Shown in pieces: positions 27,324 to 37,563 of a stretch of 64,000 nt of DNA. The stretch is taken from contig NZ_CP059192.1 of the NCBI RefSeq assembly GCF_014251595.1, forward strand, positions 1 to 64,000, given 5' to 3'. The position numbers and the translations under genes were made by a program. Each line of letters begins with the position of its first letter. Position 1 is the first letter of the stretch. Below the pieces are notes generated by a model that was not told where the DNA came from, did no database searches, and worked only from the letters and a program-made list of their open reading frames with translations. The DNA comes from Blattabacterium cuenoti (GTDB taxonomy: Bacteria > Bacteroidota > Bacteroidia > Flavobacteriales > Blattabacteriaceae).

Positions 27324-27952
27324 ATCATCGATTTGATGGACCAGAAATAGGATTATTTCTTAATGGAGAAATTCCTCCTTATTTAAAAAAGGAATTTTCT
27401 TTTTATCAAAAAATATTTGCAGTAGATGGAGCTTTTCATTATTTAAATACATTTGGAATTTCAGTAGATTATATAATTGGTGATTTTGATTCAATTCTTT
27501 TAAAAAAAGATATTTCTTTAGAAAAAACTCATTTATTGAAAACTTATGATCAAAAATACACGGATTTTGATAAAGCTTTAAATATTATTCATCATCAGGG
27601 ATTTCTAAACATAAATGTTTGGGGCGGAAGTGGTATGGAACAAGATCATTTTTTAGGTAATCTATCCACAGCTCTAAAATATAAAAATAAATTATCTATT
27701 ATCTTTCATGATAAGTATCATTTTTATTTTTTTTCTGATAAAAAAACTTCTTTTTATCAGAAAAAAAATAAAAAGGTATCTTTATTTCCTTTCCATCAAG
27801 TAGAAGGATTATCCACTAACGGACTAAAATTTTCAATGAAAAAAGCTTTATTAAAAATAGGAAAAAATATAGGAATAAGAAATGAAGCTTTTCATAGAAA
27901 AATAGAAATAAATTATAAAAAAGGAGAATTGCTAATATTTATAGAAAAATAA
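27320..27952 (+). CDS. thiN: Thiamine pyrophosphokinase
   Basis: This enzyme pyrophosphorylates thiamine to the active cofactor TPP using ATP. The 210-residue protein has AVDGAFHYL, the metal/ATP motif IIGDFDSI, KYTDFDKAL and NVWGGSGMEQDHFLGNL, which together mark the TPK family. A small C-terminal thiamine-binding beta domain follows. TPP is needed by the SucA E1 subunit encoded at 53513. Translation is probably coupled to lptB through a 4-nt overlap. It converges on mdh with a 7-nt gap. Confidence 0.93.
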   Translation: MNHRFDGPEIGLFLNGEIPPYLKKEFSFYQKIFAVDGAFHYLNTFGISVDYIIGDFDSILLKKDISLEKTHLLKTYDQKYTDFDKALNIIHHQGFLNINVWGGSGMEQDHFLGNLSTALKYKNKLSIIFHDKYHFYFFSDKKTSFYQKKNKKVSLFPFHQVEGLSTNGLKFSMKKALLKIGKNIGIRNEAFHRKIEINYKKGELLIFIEK

Positions 27953-27959
27953 TTAAAAA

Positions 27960-28883
27960 TTATATTTTTAGTTTTTCGATCATACTTTTTACATGATTGG
28001 CAGATATTTTTAATAGGTTTTTTTCTTTTTGATTCAACTGTAGTTCTATAATTCTTTCTATTCCATTTTTTCCTAAAATAACTGGAACTCCCAAATAGAT
28101 ATTTTTTATACCATATTCTCCTGATAAAAAAGCAGAACACGGAAAAATACGTTTAGAATCTTTCAAAATAACTTCTACTATTTCTATAACAGATGCACTA
28201 GGAGCCATCCAAGCAGATGTTCCTAACAAATTAACGATTTCTTCTCCTCCTTTTTTAGTTTTTTCAATAATAACATCATTTTCTTCTTCAGATAAAAATT
28301 CTTTGATAGGAATACCTGATACAGATGTATACCTATATAAAGGAACCATAGTGTCACCATGTCCTCCTAATAATAGAGATTGTATATCAATAGGAGAGAT
28401 ATTGAGTTTTTTTGATAAAAAAAAACGATATCTAGCCGTATCTAATATTCCAGCCATTCCAATAATACGATAAGAATCAATTTTGGCCGTCATATAGCTC
28501 ACATATGCCATGACATCCAATGGATTGGATACAATAATAAACTTAGCTTTCGGAGAAAAAAAAATGGATTTCTTAGTAACAATATGAATAATTTCTGCAT
28601 TAGTTTTAATAAGATCATCTCTACTCATTCCGGGTTTTCTAGTAACGCCACAAGTAATAATAATAATTTCAGAATTATTGGATTTAGAGTAATCGTTGGT
28701 AACACCAATCACTTCAGTGTTTGATTTTATAATAGGAAGCATTTGAGATATGTCTAAACCTTTTCCCTCTGAAAAGTTTTCTTTAATATCCAATAAAATA
28801 ATTTCTTTGACGATATCTTTTTGAGCTAATAAACTAGCACAAGAAGTTCCTACATTTCCTGCTCCAATAATAGTTACTTTCAT
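27960..28883 (-). CDS. mdh: Malate dehydrogenase
   Basis: Malate dehydrogenase interconverts malate and oxaloacetate with NAD in the TCA cycle. The 307-residue protein is of the LDH-like MDH type. It shows the Rossmann motif IGAGNVGTSCASLL, the NAD-specific LLDIKE at the end of beta-2, ITCGVTRKPGMSRDDLIKTN, VSNPLDVMAYV, and the catalytic histidine in LLGGHGDTMVPL. Arginines for malate rather than lactate are present (RKPGMSR). It is divergent from gcvP across 83 nt. Other TCA genes lie at 53-62 kb. Confidence 0.96.
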   Translation of the reverse strand: MKVTIIGAGNVGTSCASLLAQKDIVKEIILLDIKENFSEGKGLDISQMLPIIKSNTEVIGVTNDYSKSNNSEIIIITCGVTRKPGMSRDDLIKTNAEIIHIVTKKSIFFSPKAKFIIVSNPLDVMAYVSYMTAKIDSYRIIGMAGILDTARYRFFLSKKLNISPIDIQSLLLGGHGDTMVPLYRYTSVSGIPIKEFLSEEENDVIIEKTKKGGEEIVNLLGTSAWMAPSASVIEIVEVILKDSKRIFPCSAFLSGEYGIKNIYLGVPVILGKNGIERIIELQLNQKEKNLLKISANHVKSMIEKLKI

Positions 28884-28892
28884 TTTTATTTT

Positions 28893-28924
28893 TTTGAAAT
28901 GATGATCTTATTTATCTAAATTTG
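28893..28924 (+). promoter_or_regulatory. Probable promoter of gcvP
   Basis: TTTG at 28893-28896 and TAAATTTG at 28917-28924, separated by 20 nt, match the Bacteroidota sigma-A promoter (TTTG, 19-21 nt, TAnnTTTG). Transcription would start near 28931, about 36 nt before the gcvP ATG. Orientation and placement fit gcvP, not mdh. Confidence 0.55.
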
Positions 28925-28966
28925 TAATTTATAAAGATTCTAAAGATAAACACAATTTCTCTTTTT

Positions 28967-31867
28967 ATGAAAGAAGATTACATGAAAATAAAAAAATTCT
29001 ATCATAGACATATAGGTCCGTCTTGTCATGAAATTAATAATATGTTGAAAAAATTAGAATGTTCTTCTATGAAAGATTTTGTGAATAAAACGATTCCCAA
29101 AGAAATACGTTTCAAAAGAAAATTAAATCTTCCCAATTCTATTTCCGAATATCAATATTTAAATCACATTTATAGAATAAGTAAAAAAAATAAAATTTAT
29201 CGTTCCTATATAGGATTAGGATATAAAAATACAATAACTCCAAGTGTCATTCAAAGAAATATTTTGGAAAATCCCAGTTGGTACACTCCTTATACCCCTT
29301 ATCAATCAGAAATATCTCAAGGACGTTTAGAGGCTTTAATTAATTTTCAAACTATGATTTCAGATTTAACCGGTATGAAAATTAGTAATGCCTCTATGTT
29401 AGACGAATCTACAGCTGCAGCTGATGCAATGTTCATGATTTATCATGAAAAAAATAAAAGAAAAAAAATAAAAAATAACTATTATTTTTTTATTTCGGAT
29501 GAAATACTTCCACAAACTTTTTATGTTTTAAAAACTAGATGTTTTGGTTTAGGTATCCATATTATAAATGATTCTCACAAAAATTTAAAAAAAAAATATA
29601 AAAATAAAAAAATATTTGGATTAATAATATCTTATCCTTCTAGTTTAGGAGAAATATATGATTATACTGAAACAATTGAATATGCAAAACGTCATAATAT
29701 ATCGGTAATAGTTTCTACAGATCTTTTGTCTTTATCTTTATTAAAACCTCCTGGTGAATGGGGTGCAGATGTTGTAATTGGTAGCAGTCAATCTTTTGGA
29801 ATCCCTATGGGATATGGAGGTCCTCATGCTGCTTTTTTTTCTACTCATGAAAAATATAAACGTTTTCTTCCTGGAAGAATTATTGGGATCTCTATCGATC
29901 AAAAAAATAAAAAAGCGTTTCGAATGGCTTTACAAACAAGAGAACAACACATAAAAAGAGAAAAAGCAACTTCTAACATTTGTACCTCACAAGTACTTCC
30001 TGCTATCATGGCTTCTATGTACGCTTTATATCATGGGAAAAAAGGGTTAATAGAAATAGCAAATACAATTCATGAATATACTAGAAAATTAGAATTTTTA
30101 TTGATTCATAATATTAATCATATCTATCAAATAAATACTTTTTATTTTGATACGATTAGAATTAAAACAAATTCCATTTACATAGATAAGATAAAAAAAA
30201 TATCAGAACGTAAAAAAACTAATTTCAGATATATAGATCAAAATCATTTAACGATTACTTTAGATGAAACAACTTCTCAAAAAGATATAAATCATATTCT
30301 ATCAATTTTTCATGAAGCATTATATGATCAGAATAAAAAAATACAGAATAAAAAATATGTAACGCATAATAAATACAAATTTCCTAGTTTTTTAACAAGA
30401 ACTTCTAATTTTTTAGAACATAAAGTATTTCAAAAATTTCATTCGGAAAATGAGATGATGCGTTATATAAAAAGATTAGAAGCAAAAGATATTTCTTTAA
30501 TTCATTCCATGATCCCGCTTGGATCATGTACTATGAAATTAAATGCTTCCTCAGAATTGTTTCCTTTAAGTCAACATGAATGGAAAAATATACATCCTTT
30601 TGTTCCTGAAAAACAAGCAAAGGGGTATCATTTTGTAATTCAAAATTTAAAAAAATATTTAAAAGAAATTACTGGATTTTCTGGAATTTCTTTACAACCC
30701 AATTCAGGAGCTCAAGGAGAATATGCAGGGCTTATGGTGATTAAGCATTATCATCTTTCATTGAAAGAATATAAAAGAAACATAGCATTAATTCCTAATT
30801 CTTCTCATGGGACCAATCCAGCATCTGCAAATATGGCTGGAATGAAAGTTATGTTAGTAAATACAACAAAAGATGGATCAATTCATAAAAAAGACTTATT
30901 AAAAAAAGTAAAAGAAAATAAAGATTCATTATCTGTGTTAATGATGACTTATCCATCTACTTATGGTATATACGAGAAAAATATTCAAGAAATTATAAAT
31001 ATTATTCATGAAAATGGTGGACAAGTTTATATGGATGGTGCCAATATGAATGCTCAAGTCGGATTAATTAAACCTGCACATTTAGGGATAGATGTATGTC
31101 ATCTTAATCTTCATAAAACATTTGCTATTCCTCATGGAGGTGGCGGACCTGGTATGGGTCCTATTTGTGTTGCTTCACATTTAAAACCTTTTTTACCAAA
31201 TCATCCTTTTCAAAAAGGACAAAATCATGACAAAAAAAATAAAAGAACATTAACGATTTCTTCTTCTCCATATGGTTCTTCTTTAATCTTAACAATTTCT
31301 TATGCTTATATTCGTTTGTTGGGACCGGATGGTCTAAAAAAATGCACAGAAATATCTGTATTGAATGCAAATTACATAAAAGAAAAATTGAAAAAATTTT
31401 ATAACATCTTGTATGTCGGAGAAAACAATACTGTAGCACATGAATTAATTATAGATTGTAGAACTTTTAGAGATACAACAAATATAGGAGTTATAGATAT
31501 AGCTAAAAGAATGATGGATTATGGATATCATGCCCCCACTATATCTTTTCCTGTAGAAGGATGTATGATGATTGAACCTACTGAAAGTGAATCTAAAGAA
31601 GAATTAGATCGTTTCATTGAAACTCTTATTAGTATAAGACAAGAAATTCAGGAAATTGAAAATGGAAAATTTTCCAAAAAAAGTAATGTATTAAAAAACG
31701 CTCCACATAGTATGGATATTTTGACTCAAAGTGAATGGAAATATTCTTATAGCAGAGAAAAAGCAGCTTATCCTTTACACTGGATTAAAGACAGAAAATT
31801 TTGGCCACCAATAAATCGTATTAATGATGTCTATGGAGATAGAAACTTGATATGTACATGTACATAA
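28967..31867 (+). CDS. gcvP: Glycine dehydrogenase (decarboxylating), P protein
   Basis: The P protein of the glycine cleavage system decarboxylates glycine and passes the aminomethyl group to lipoylated H protein. The 966 residues form the single-chain (homodimeric) type with two homologous PLP-fold halves. The PLP lysine is K717 in CHLNLHKTFAIPHGGGGPGMGP. The N-terminus has FYHRHIGPSCHEI and IGLGYKNT, the C-terminus TISFPVEGCMMIEPTESESKEELDRF. An alternative ATG five codons in (28982) is equally plausible. gcvT and gcvH are not in the window. The gene has its own good promoter and is convergent with tsaD. Confidence 0.97.
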   Translation: MKEDYMKIKKFYHRHIGPSCHEINNMLKKLECSSMKDFVNKTIPKEIRFKRKLNLPNSISEYQYLNHIYRISKKNKIYRSYIGLGYKNTITPSVIQRNILENPSWYTPYTPYQSEISQGRLEALINFQTMISDLTGMKISNASMLDESTAAADAMFMIYHEKNKRKKIKNNYYFFISDEILPQTFYVLKTRCFGLGIHIINDSHKNLKKKYKNKKIFGLIISYPSSLGEIYDYTETIEYAKRHNISVIVSTDLLSLSLLKPPGEWGADVVIGSSQSFGIPMGYGGPHAAFFSTHEKYKRFLPGRIIGISIDQKNKKAFRMALQTREQHIKREKATSNICTSQVLPAIMASMYALYHGKKGLIEIANTIHEYTRKLEFLLIHNINHIYQINTFYFDTIRIKTNSIYIDKIKKISERKKTNFRYIDQNHLTITLDETTSQKDINHILSIFHEALYDQNKKIQNKKYVTHNKYKFPSFLTRTSNFLEHKVFQKFHSENEMMRYIKRLEAKDISLIHSMIPLGSCTMKLNASSELFPLSQHEWKNIHPFVPEKQAKGYHFVIQNLKKYLKEITGFSGISLQPNSGAQGEYAGLMVIKHYHLSLKEYKRNIALIPNSSHGTNPASANMAGMKVMLVNTTKDGSIHKKDLLKKVKENKDSLSVLMMTYPSTYGIYEKNIQEIINIIHENGGQVYMDGANMNAQVGLIKPAHLGIDVCHLNLHKTFAIPHGGGGPGMGPICVASHLKPFLPNHPFQKGQNHDKKNKRTLTISSSPYGSSLILTISYAYIRLLGPDGLKKCTEISVLNANYIKEKLKKFYNILYVGENNTVAHELIIDCRTFRDTTNIGVIDIAKRMMDYGYHAPTISFPVEGCMMIEPTESESKEELDRFIETLISIRQEIQEIENGKFSKKSNVLKNAPHSMDILTQSEWKYSYSREKAAYPLHWIKDRKFWPPINRINDVYGDRNLICTCT

Positions 31868-31879
31868 AGTTACATACTT

Positions 31880-32911
31880 TTAAAACATTTTAAATTTTGC
31901 ATATGGAGTAACATGAATAGAATCAAATAAATTTCTCTTATATTTCATCAATCCTGTAATAGCTATCATAGCCCCATTATCTGTGGTGTATTCTTTTTTT
32001 GGAATGAAGATCTTATATCTATTATCTTTTGTTCCAAAAGACATAAATGTTTTCCTAATTTTATGATTAGCAGAAACCCCTCCGGCTAAAACTATTGTGT
32101 ATATTCCCGTTTTTAAAACAGCTTTTTGTACTTTTTCTAAAAGAATTTCTGCTATAGTTTTTTCTATAGAAGCACAAATATCAGATATATTTTGTTTTAT
32201 AAAAAATGTGTTATCTTTTAATTTATTTTTGATAAATTGCAAAACATTACTTTTAAATCCACTAAAACTAAAATCTAATCCATTCACGGTAGGTTTTGAA
32301 AAAGTAAATTTTTTTTCATTTCCATTTTTAGAATAATATTCTATCATAGGACCACCAGGATAATAAAACCCTAGTATTATAGCTATTTTATCTAGAATTT
32401 CTCCTATAGAATTATCTAAAGTTGATCCTAATAATTTCATTTGAAAAAAATCAGATACTTTTATAATCTGAGTATGTCCCCCGCTTATAACTAAACCGAG
32501 AAACGGAAATGTTGGATAAGAATTATTTATATTGGCATTTTTTATAAAATGAACAAGTATATGAGCTTGTATATGATTTACAGTCAATAAAGGGATTCCT
32601 AGTCCCATGGAAAATGATTTAGCAAAAGAAGCTCCTACTAATAAAGAACCAATAAGTCCAGGTCCTAAAGTGAAAGATACAGCATCAATTTGATATGGAT
32701 TGATTTTTGCCGTTAAAATAGCTTCTTGAACAGCTTTTACTATATTTTTATCATGTAGTCTTGAAGCTAATTCTGGAACGACCCCTCCATATTTTTTATG
32801 AATGTTTTGATGAATGATAATATTAGATAACACATTTCTATTTTGAATAATAGAAACACCTGTATCATCACATGATGATTCTATACCAATAATGATAGGT
32901 TTTTTTTTCAT
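31880..32911 (-). CDS. tsaD: tRNA threonylcarbamoyladenosine synthase subunit TsaD
   Basis: TsaD transfers the threonylcarbamoyl group to A37 of ANN-decoding tRNAs. The 343-residue Kae1-family protein has IIGIESSCDDTGVSI at the start, the metal-binding HIQAHILVH (HxxxH), FPFLGLVISGGHT, the GEILDKIA segment, PGGPMIEY and VLAGGVSANHKIR, and the second metal aspartate in TTDNGAMIA. The length is standard. The ATG lies 19 nt from the ATG chosen for the divergent TamB-like gene. Confidence 0.97.
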   Translation of the reverse strand: MKKKPIIIGIESSCDDTGVSIIQNRNVLSNIIIHQNIHKKYGGVVPELASRLHDKNIVKAVQEAILTAKINPYQIDAVSFTLGPGLIGSLLVGASFAKSFSMGLGIPLLTVNHIQAHILVHFIKNANINNSYPTFPFLGLVISGGHTQIIKVSDFFQMKLLGSTLDNSIGEILDKIAIILGFYYPGGPMIEYYSKNGNEKKFTFSKPTVNGLDFSFSGFKSNVLQFIKNKLKDNTFFIKQNISDICASIEKTIAEILLEKVQKAVLKTGIYTIVLAGGVSANHKIRKTFMSFGTKDNRYKIFIPKKEYTTDNGAMIAITGLMKYKRNLFDSIHVTPYAKFKMF

Positions 32912-32930
32912 AAAAACAATATCTTTGAAA

Positions 32931-35900
32931 ATGAATAATGCTTTTTTCCATAAATTTAAAAAGACTAGAATCCTTATTTTATTTTTAATATTAGGATTAT
33001 TTTTTTTTTCTATTCATCATTATAAACAAAAAATAGAAGAAAAAGTTTCCACTTTTTTTTTAAAAATTTTTATGAAAAAAGCGATAAAGCATTTTAATAA
33101 AAAAATTAGGATCAAACACGCTTCTATTAATTTTTTGGAAAAAAAACTTATTTTTTATGATGTAAAAATTATAGATCATCATCATTTTTCTTTTATTCGT
33201 TTGTCTAAATGTCAAATAGATATTGATAATTTGTTTTATTTTATTTTTATCAATTCAGAACATTTAAAAATAAAAAATATTTTTATTGAAAACTCTTCTT
33301 TATTAATTAAAGAATATTTTCGGGAAAAAGAAAACAATATGGTTCTTTTCATAAAAAATTTTTTGATTCATAAAAAATTAAATAATTTGAATATCAATAG
33401 GATTACATGTTCTAAATTAATCATCAATAAGTCTTATTTAGAATATAAAAATATAAATAACAATAAAAAATTTCAACATTTTTTTTCTAGTTCTATAAAA
33501 AATATTCGAATTAACAATAAAAAAATAAAAGCTTCTATTTTATCTTTTCAATCTCATCAATATCAAAAATTAATAAAAAAAAATAAATTTCCTATCATAG
33601 AAAATTTATTTTGTAATCTAACATATCATTATTTTTCAAAATTAAAAATTGATAATTTTGTTATAAAGACATCTAATAGTTATTTTAAAGGATATTTTAC
33701 TTTATTTCAAGAAAATAAAAATTCATTTCCGAAAATACGATGCAAAATTTTGGATGGATCCAAATTAGGTTCAGATTTAGGAAGTTTTTTTTACAAAAAA
33801 TGGAGTTTTTTATCAAAAGTATTTATTAAAGGATGCATTCATTGTGAATTGAACCATAAAGAAAAAATATTTTTCCTTCATCATGTTTATATAAAAAAAA
33901 CACAAAAAAACAAATTTTTTGCAAATCAAATTTATATTATTTATGCAAAAAAAAAATGGAACAAAATCAAGTTTTTTAAAACTTTTATCCAATTTAATCT
34001 TTATGAGATAAGTAAAATCATTCCATATAATTTAAACTATAAATTGAAAAAATTTATTTTAAATCAACATGTAATCTATAAAGGAAATTTAACTTTTTCT
34101 TTCTTTGAAAATAAAAAAAATTTAGAAATTAAAGGAATTATTCAAAATCATTTTTTCGTAGCCAAAATATTTACTTATGTTCATTTTATAAATGAACAAT
34201 ATTCAGGTCAAATTTTCATAGAGAAAAAATATCTTATTATAAATGAAAATAATTTTTTTTATAAAAAAATACCGTTATTTAATAATATTTTATCATCCAA
34301 TATCCCTGTTCTGAACATTACAGAAAATTTTTCTAAATTTTTTAGAACTATACTTTTTTATCATTCAGAATATCAAATCCATTTTACAGGAAATACATTT
34401 CCACATTTCAAAAAAATATATATCACAATACGTCAAAAACACAATTCAAATTCCAACAATAAAAATATAAAAATATTATTTATCAATCAAAAAATTAGGA
34501 TTAACATATATGATATGATTATTGGTCATATTTATGGAAGTATAAAATGGAAAAATTTTTTCAAAACTTTTAATTTAAAAAACAGATATCAATTAAACAT
34601 AAAATACGTGAATTTTTGTTTTTTGATAAAAAAATCTTTTTTTCATTTTATAAATCCAATCGAAAGCAAGAATACATTTTTTGACATTCAAATTTCAGGG
34701 GAAAAAAAACATAATGTATTTAAAATGATTTTCTATACAAAAGGAATGCAATTAAACAATATTTCTATTGAAAAATTATTTATAATTATTGATTCCTCTT
34801 TGAATAAAAAAATAAAGATTTATATAGGGAAAATGTTTTACAAAAATTTTTTTTCAAAAAAAATAAATATATCTGTTTTCCCAAATTTTGGTATAATAAA
34901 TTTCAAGTTTTTTTTTAAGTTAAAAAAACAAGAATACCAAAAACAAATACTTAATTTTTTTTGCAAAAAAAAAGGAAGTATTTTAATGTGTTATCCTTTT
35001 CTTTCTAAATTAAATATAAATGGACATAACTGGTTCATTGATTATCATAGCTTTAGAATTCTGAAAATTGATTTTATCCATAAAAAATATATTATTGATC
35101 ATCTCATTTTATCTTCAGAAAAACAAAAAATTATAATTCATGCAAATTATGATATGAAAAAAAAACAAAATATACTTCAATTTTATTTAAAAAATGTAGA
35201 ATTGAAAAAAATCATATCATATAAAAATATAGACGGTTTAGCAAATGGTTTTTTTTTATATAAAAATATTCATAATCGAATTGAACCTAATATTAATATT
35301 ACAATTCAAAATTTTTCAATAAAAAAAATTTTTTTAGGAAATTTTTATATTTTTTCTTTTCAAAAAAACAAAAATAATTATAAAATAATTGGATGTCTAA
35401 GACAAAATGATTATGATATATTGAAAATATTTGGAAATATTAAAAATCAACCTAAAAATAAATCCAAACTTAATTTAAATATAACAATTCAAAACTTTAG
35501 AATAGATAATTTTTCTTCTTTTTGGAAAAAAGTAAAAGCTGAGGTTCGGGGAAGTATCAAAGGAAAAATACAGGTTTTTGGTTCTTTATATAACCTTCAT
35601 TATTTTGGAAAATTAAAAATTCAAAAATTTGGAATCAAAATTCATTCTACAAATACAAATTATAATATAAAAAGAGCAGCTTATATCACTATTTATTCTA
35701 AATATTGCATATTACATACTTTTGATTTAGTAGATACTAAATCTAATACAAAAGGATATATGAATGGTTTTATTTTACATAAAAATCTTATTCAATGGGA
35801 TTTAATAAAACTATCTATTAATACAAAAAACTTGCTTATTTTAGACTCGGATGAAAATAAAAATAATTTTTTATGTGGAAAAATATTTTATAATGGAAAA

Positions 35901-36734
35901 ATTCAAATCATAAAAAAAGAAAATAAGATTTGCATTTTTATGAAAAAAGGAAAAATTCTGAATTCTTCTCATTTATCCGTTAATCCTAAAATGATAGAAT
36001 ATCATAAAAACAGCATATATGAAAAAAAAGAAAACGATTCTAAAAAAAAAGAGGAATATAATGATTTATTAATTGATATAAATACAATAATCAATAAAAA
36101 TACAAAAATATCAATATTTTTTGATAAAAATCATTTTGTTGAATTTAGAGGAGATGGTTTTCTTTTTGTACAAAAAAAACATAAAAAAAATCTACAAACT
36201 AGTGGGGTTTATTTTGTCAAAGATGGGTATTATTATTTTCATAAAAATCAAAAAATTCCAATAAAATTAGAAAAAAAATTTAAAATAAAACCCGGAGGAT
36301 CTATCACTTGGAAACATAATTTTTATCAATCAAACATTAATTTGATAGCTTATGAGACAAAATATGTGTATAACGTTATTGAATATACAGATTTTATAAA
36401 AGAACCACATCATAAAAATATGATTTTTACAGAGTTAAGAATTAATATTTCTGGTGAAATACAAAAGCCTAATATTAACATGGAAATTTTATTTCCTGGA
36501 AGTCATGAATACATTCAAAAAAAATTATCAGAAAAATTAAATTCTTTTGATGAAAAAACAATGCAATTTATATCTGTTTTAATATTGGGAAAGTTTTTTA
36601 TAAAAAATGATATGATAAAAAATGTTCTATATTTTTATATGTATGAAATTTTTTTAAAAAAACTAAAAAATATATTATCATATAATCATCAAAATTATCA
36701 TTCTATTTTTTTGAATGATCAAAATCATTGTTGA
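32931..36734 (+). CDS. TamB-like envelope protein (translocation/assembly module family)
   Basis: A very long (1267 residues), lysine-, asparagine- and isoleucine-rich protein with one N-terminal membrane anchor (ILILFLILGLFFFSIHHY). Extended beta-type sequence follows, and the C-terminal TamB domain is recognisable near 1130-1220 (VYFVKDGYYYFHK, RINISGEIQKPNINMEILFPGS). TamB-like proteins span the periplasm and act in outer-membrane protein assembly or lipid transport. I start it at ATG 32931; an in-frame ATG at 32892 would overlap tsaD and add a poor leader. Identification rests mainly on the C-terminus and architecture. Confidence 0.82.
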   Translation: MNNAFFHKFKKTRILILFLILGLFFFSIHHYKQKIEEKVSTFFLKIFMKKAIKHFNKKIRIKHASINFLEKKLIFYDVKIIDHHHFSFIRLSKCQIDIDNLFYFIFINSEHLKIKNIFIENSSLLIKEYFREKENNMVLFIKNFLIHKKLNNLNINRITCSKLIINKSYLEYKNINNNKKFQHFFSSSIKNIRINNKKIKASILSFQSHQYQKLIKKNKFPIIENLFCNLTYHYFSKLKIDNFVIKTSNSYFKGYFTLFQENKNSFPKIRCKILDGSKLGSDLGSFFYKKWSFLSKVFIKGCIHCELNHKEKIFFLHHVYIKKTQKNKFFANQIYIIYAKKKWNKIKFFKTFIQFNLYEISKIIPYNLNYKLKKFILNQHVIYKGNLTFSFFENKKNLEIKGIIQNHFFVAKIFTYVHFINEQYSGQIFIEKKYLIINENNFFYKKIPLFNNILSSNIPVLNITENFSKFFRTILFYHSEYQIHFTGNTFPHFKKIYITIRQKHNSNSNNKNIKILFINQKIRINIYDMIIGHIYGSIKWKNFFKTFNLKNRYQLNIKYVNFCFLIKKSFFHFINPIESKNTFFDIQISGEKKHNVFKMIFYTKGMQLNNISIEKLFIIIDSSLNKKIKIYIGKMFYKNFFSKKINISVFPNFGIINFKFFFKLKKQEYQKQILNFFCKKKGSILMCYPFLSKLNINGHNWFIDYHSFRILKIDFIHKKYIIDHLILSSEKQKIIIHANYDMKKKQNILQFYLKNVELKKIISYKNIDGLANGFFLYKNIHNRIEPNINITIQNFSIKKIFLGNFYIFSFQKNKNNYKIIGCLRQNDYDILKIFGNIKNQPKNKSKLNLNITIQNFRIDNFSSFWKKVKAEVRGSIKGKIQVFGSLYNLHYFGKLKIQKFGIKIHSTNTNYNIKRAAYITIYSKYCILHTFDLVDTKSNTKGYMNGFILHKNLIQWDLIKLSINTKNLLILDSDENKNNFLCGKIFYNGKIQIIKKENKICIFMKKGKILNSSHLSVNPKMIEYHKNSIYEKKENDSKKKEEYNDLLIDINTIINKNTKISIFFDKNHFVEFRGDGFLFVQKKHKKNLQTSGVYFVKDGYYYFHKNQKIPIKLEKKFKIKPGGSITWKHNFYQSNINLIAYETKYVYNVIEYTDFIKEPHHKNMIFTELRINISGEIQKPNINMEILFPGSHEYIQKKLSEKLNSFDEKTMQFISVLILGKFFIKNDMIKNVLYFYMYEIFLKKLKNILSYNHQNYHSIFLNDQNHC

Positions 36735-36923
36735 TATAAAAAATGATTTTATTAATCCAATATTCATATAAAAATCATTCATCATATTATAAATGAGTCA
36801 AAATAAATTATTCAATTTATATATCAAGTCATAAAATATATTGAAAAAACAATAATCTATTTCTTCAAAAGAAAGTTTTGTATCTTGGTATTTTATTCAA
36901 GAAAAATAAAAAAATATAAAACA
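36735..36923. other. Intergenic gap upstream of the Lrp/AsnC gene
   Basis: About 190 nt of A+T-rich sequence lies between the TamB-like gene and the Lrp/AsnC gene. It has no ORF I trust and no RNA-like G+C-rich block. A TATCTTGG near 36881 is a weak -7-like match without a properly spaced TTTG. An in-frame TTG at 36885 could extend the regulator upstream. Confidence 0.4.
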
Positions 36924-37442
36924 ATGATTCTAAGATATAATACAGATGAAATTGACAATACTATTGTCAAAAAACTAAACATAAATGCTAGAACTCCCTA
37001 TACTGAAATTAGTAAACAAATTAGTCAAGAAATTAAACCGTTATCTGTTGGAACAGTTCATGTGAGAGTTAAAAAATTAGAAGATGCAGGAATTATTAAA
37101 GGAAGTACCCTAATTATAGGGTATGAATCATTAGGTTTTCATTTAATAGCTTTTGTAGGAATTTTATCAGATTCTCGTGAATCCAAATTAGTCAAAGAAG
37201 AATTAAAAAAAATTCCAAATATTGTACAATTATATATTACTTCAGGAAAATATAATTTATTTTGTAGAATTATTGCCAGAGATCCTTCAGATGCGAGAGA
37301 TGTTATTTCTAAAATAGGAGAAATAAAAGGAGTACTTAGAACAGAATCTACTATTTGTTTAGAAGAAAGCATAAATGATGAAAACAGATTATTATCTAAT
37401 ATTTTACAAAAACATCAAACATCTTATAAAAAAAAAACATGA
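36924..37442 (+). CDS. Lrp/AsnC-family transcriptional regulator
   Basis: A DNA-binding regulator of the feast/famine family, which usually responds to amino acids. It has an N-terminal winged helix-turn-helix (about 1-60: DEIDNTIVKKLNINARTPYTEIS, SVGTVHVRVKKLEDAGIIKGS) and a C-terminal RAM ligand-binding domain (about 70-150; LYITSGKYNLFCRIIARDPSDAR). I chose ATG 36924 (172 residues) over TTG 36885, since the family begins just before the DEID motif. It is the only recognisable transcription regulator in the 64 kb, consistent with a reduced genome. The regulated genes are unknown. Confidence 0.9.
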   Translation: MILRYNTDEIDNTIVKKLNINARTPYTEISKQISQEIKPLSVGTVHVRVKKLEDAGIIKGSTLIIGYESLGFHLIAFVGILSDSRESKLVKEELKKIPNIVQLYITSGKYNLFCRIIARDPSDARDVISKIGEIKGVLRTESTICLEESINDENRLLSNILQKHQTSYKKKT

Positions 37443-37563
37443 TTATAATATAACCCATTGTTATTATCATAATTTTTTTTCATTTCAATATGAAACTTCT
37501 TCTTTAAAAAAAGAAAACAATTCATCCTTCCGAAAAAATTGTATAAGTTTCAATTTTTAGGTA

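Noticed and set aside
32892..32930. Upstream ATG extension of the TamB-like gene
   Set aside because: It would overlap the divergent tsaD start and adds a non-conserved leader before the membrane anchor.
36735..36923. Possible small RNA in the largest protein-free gap
   Set aside because: Uniformly A+T-rich, without a structured or G+C-rich core and without a convincing promoter.
37375..37560. Possible 61-residue gene after the Lrp/AsnC gene
   Set aside because: It starts inside the regulator in another frame, has low-complexity composition and no family features; most likely a chance frame.
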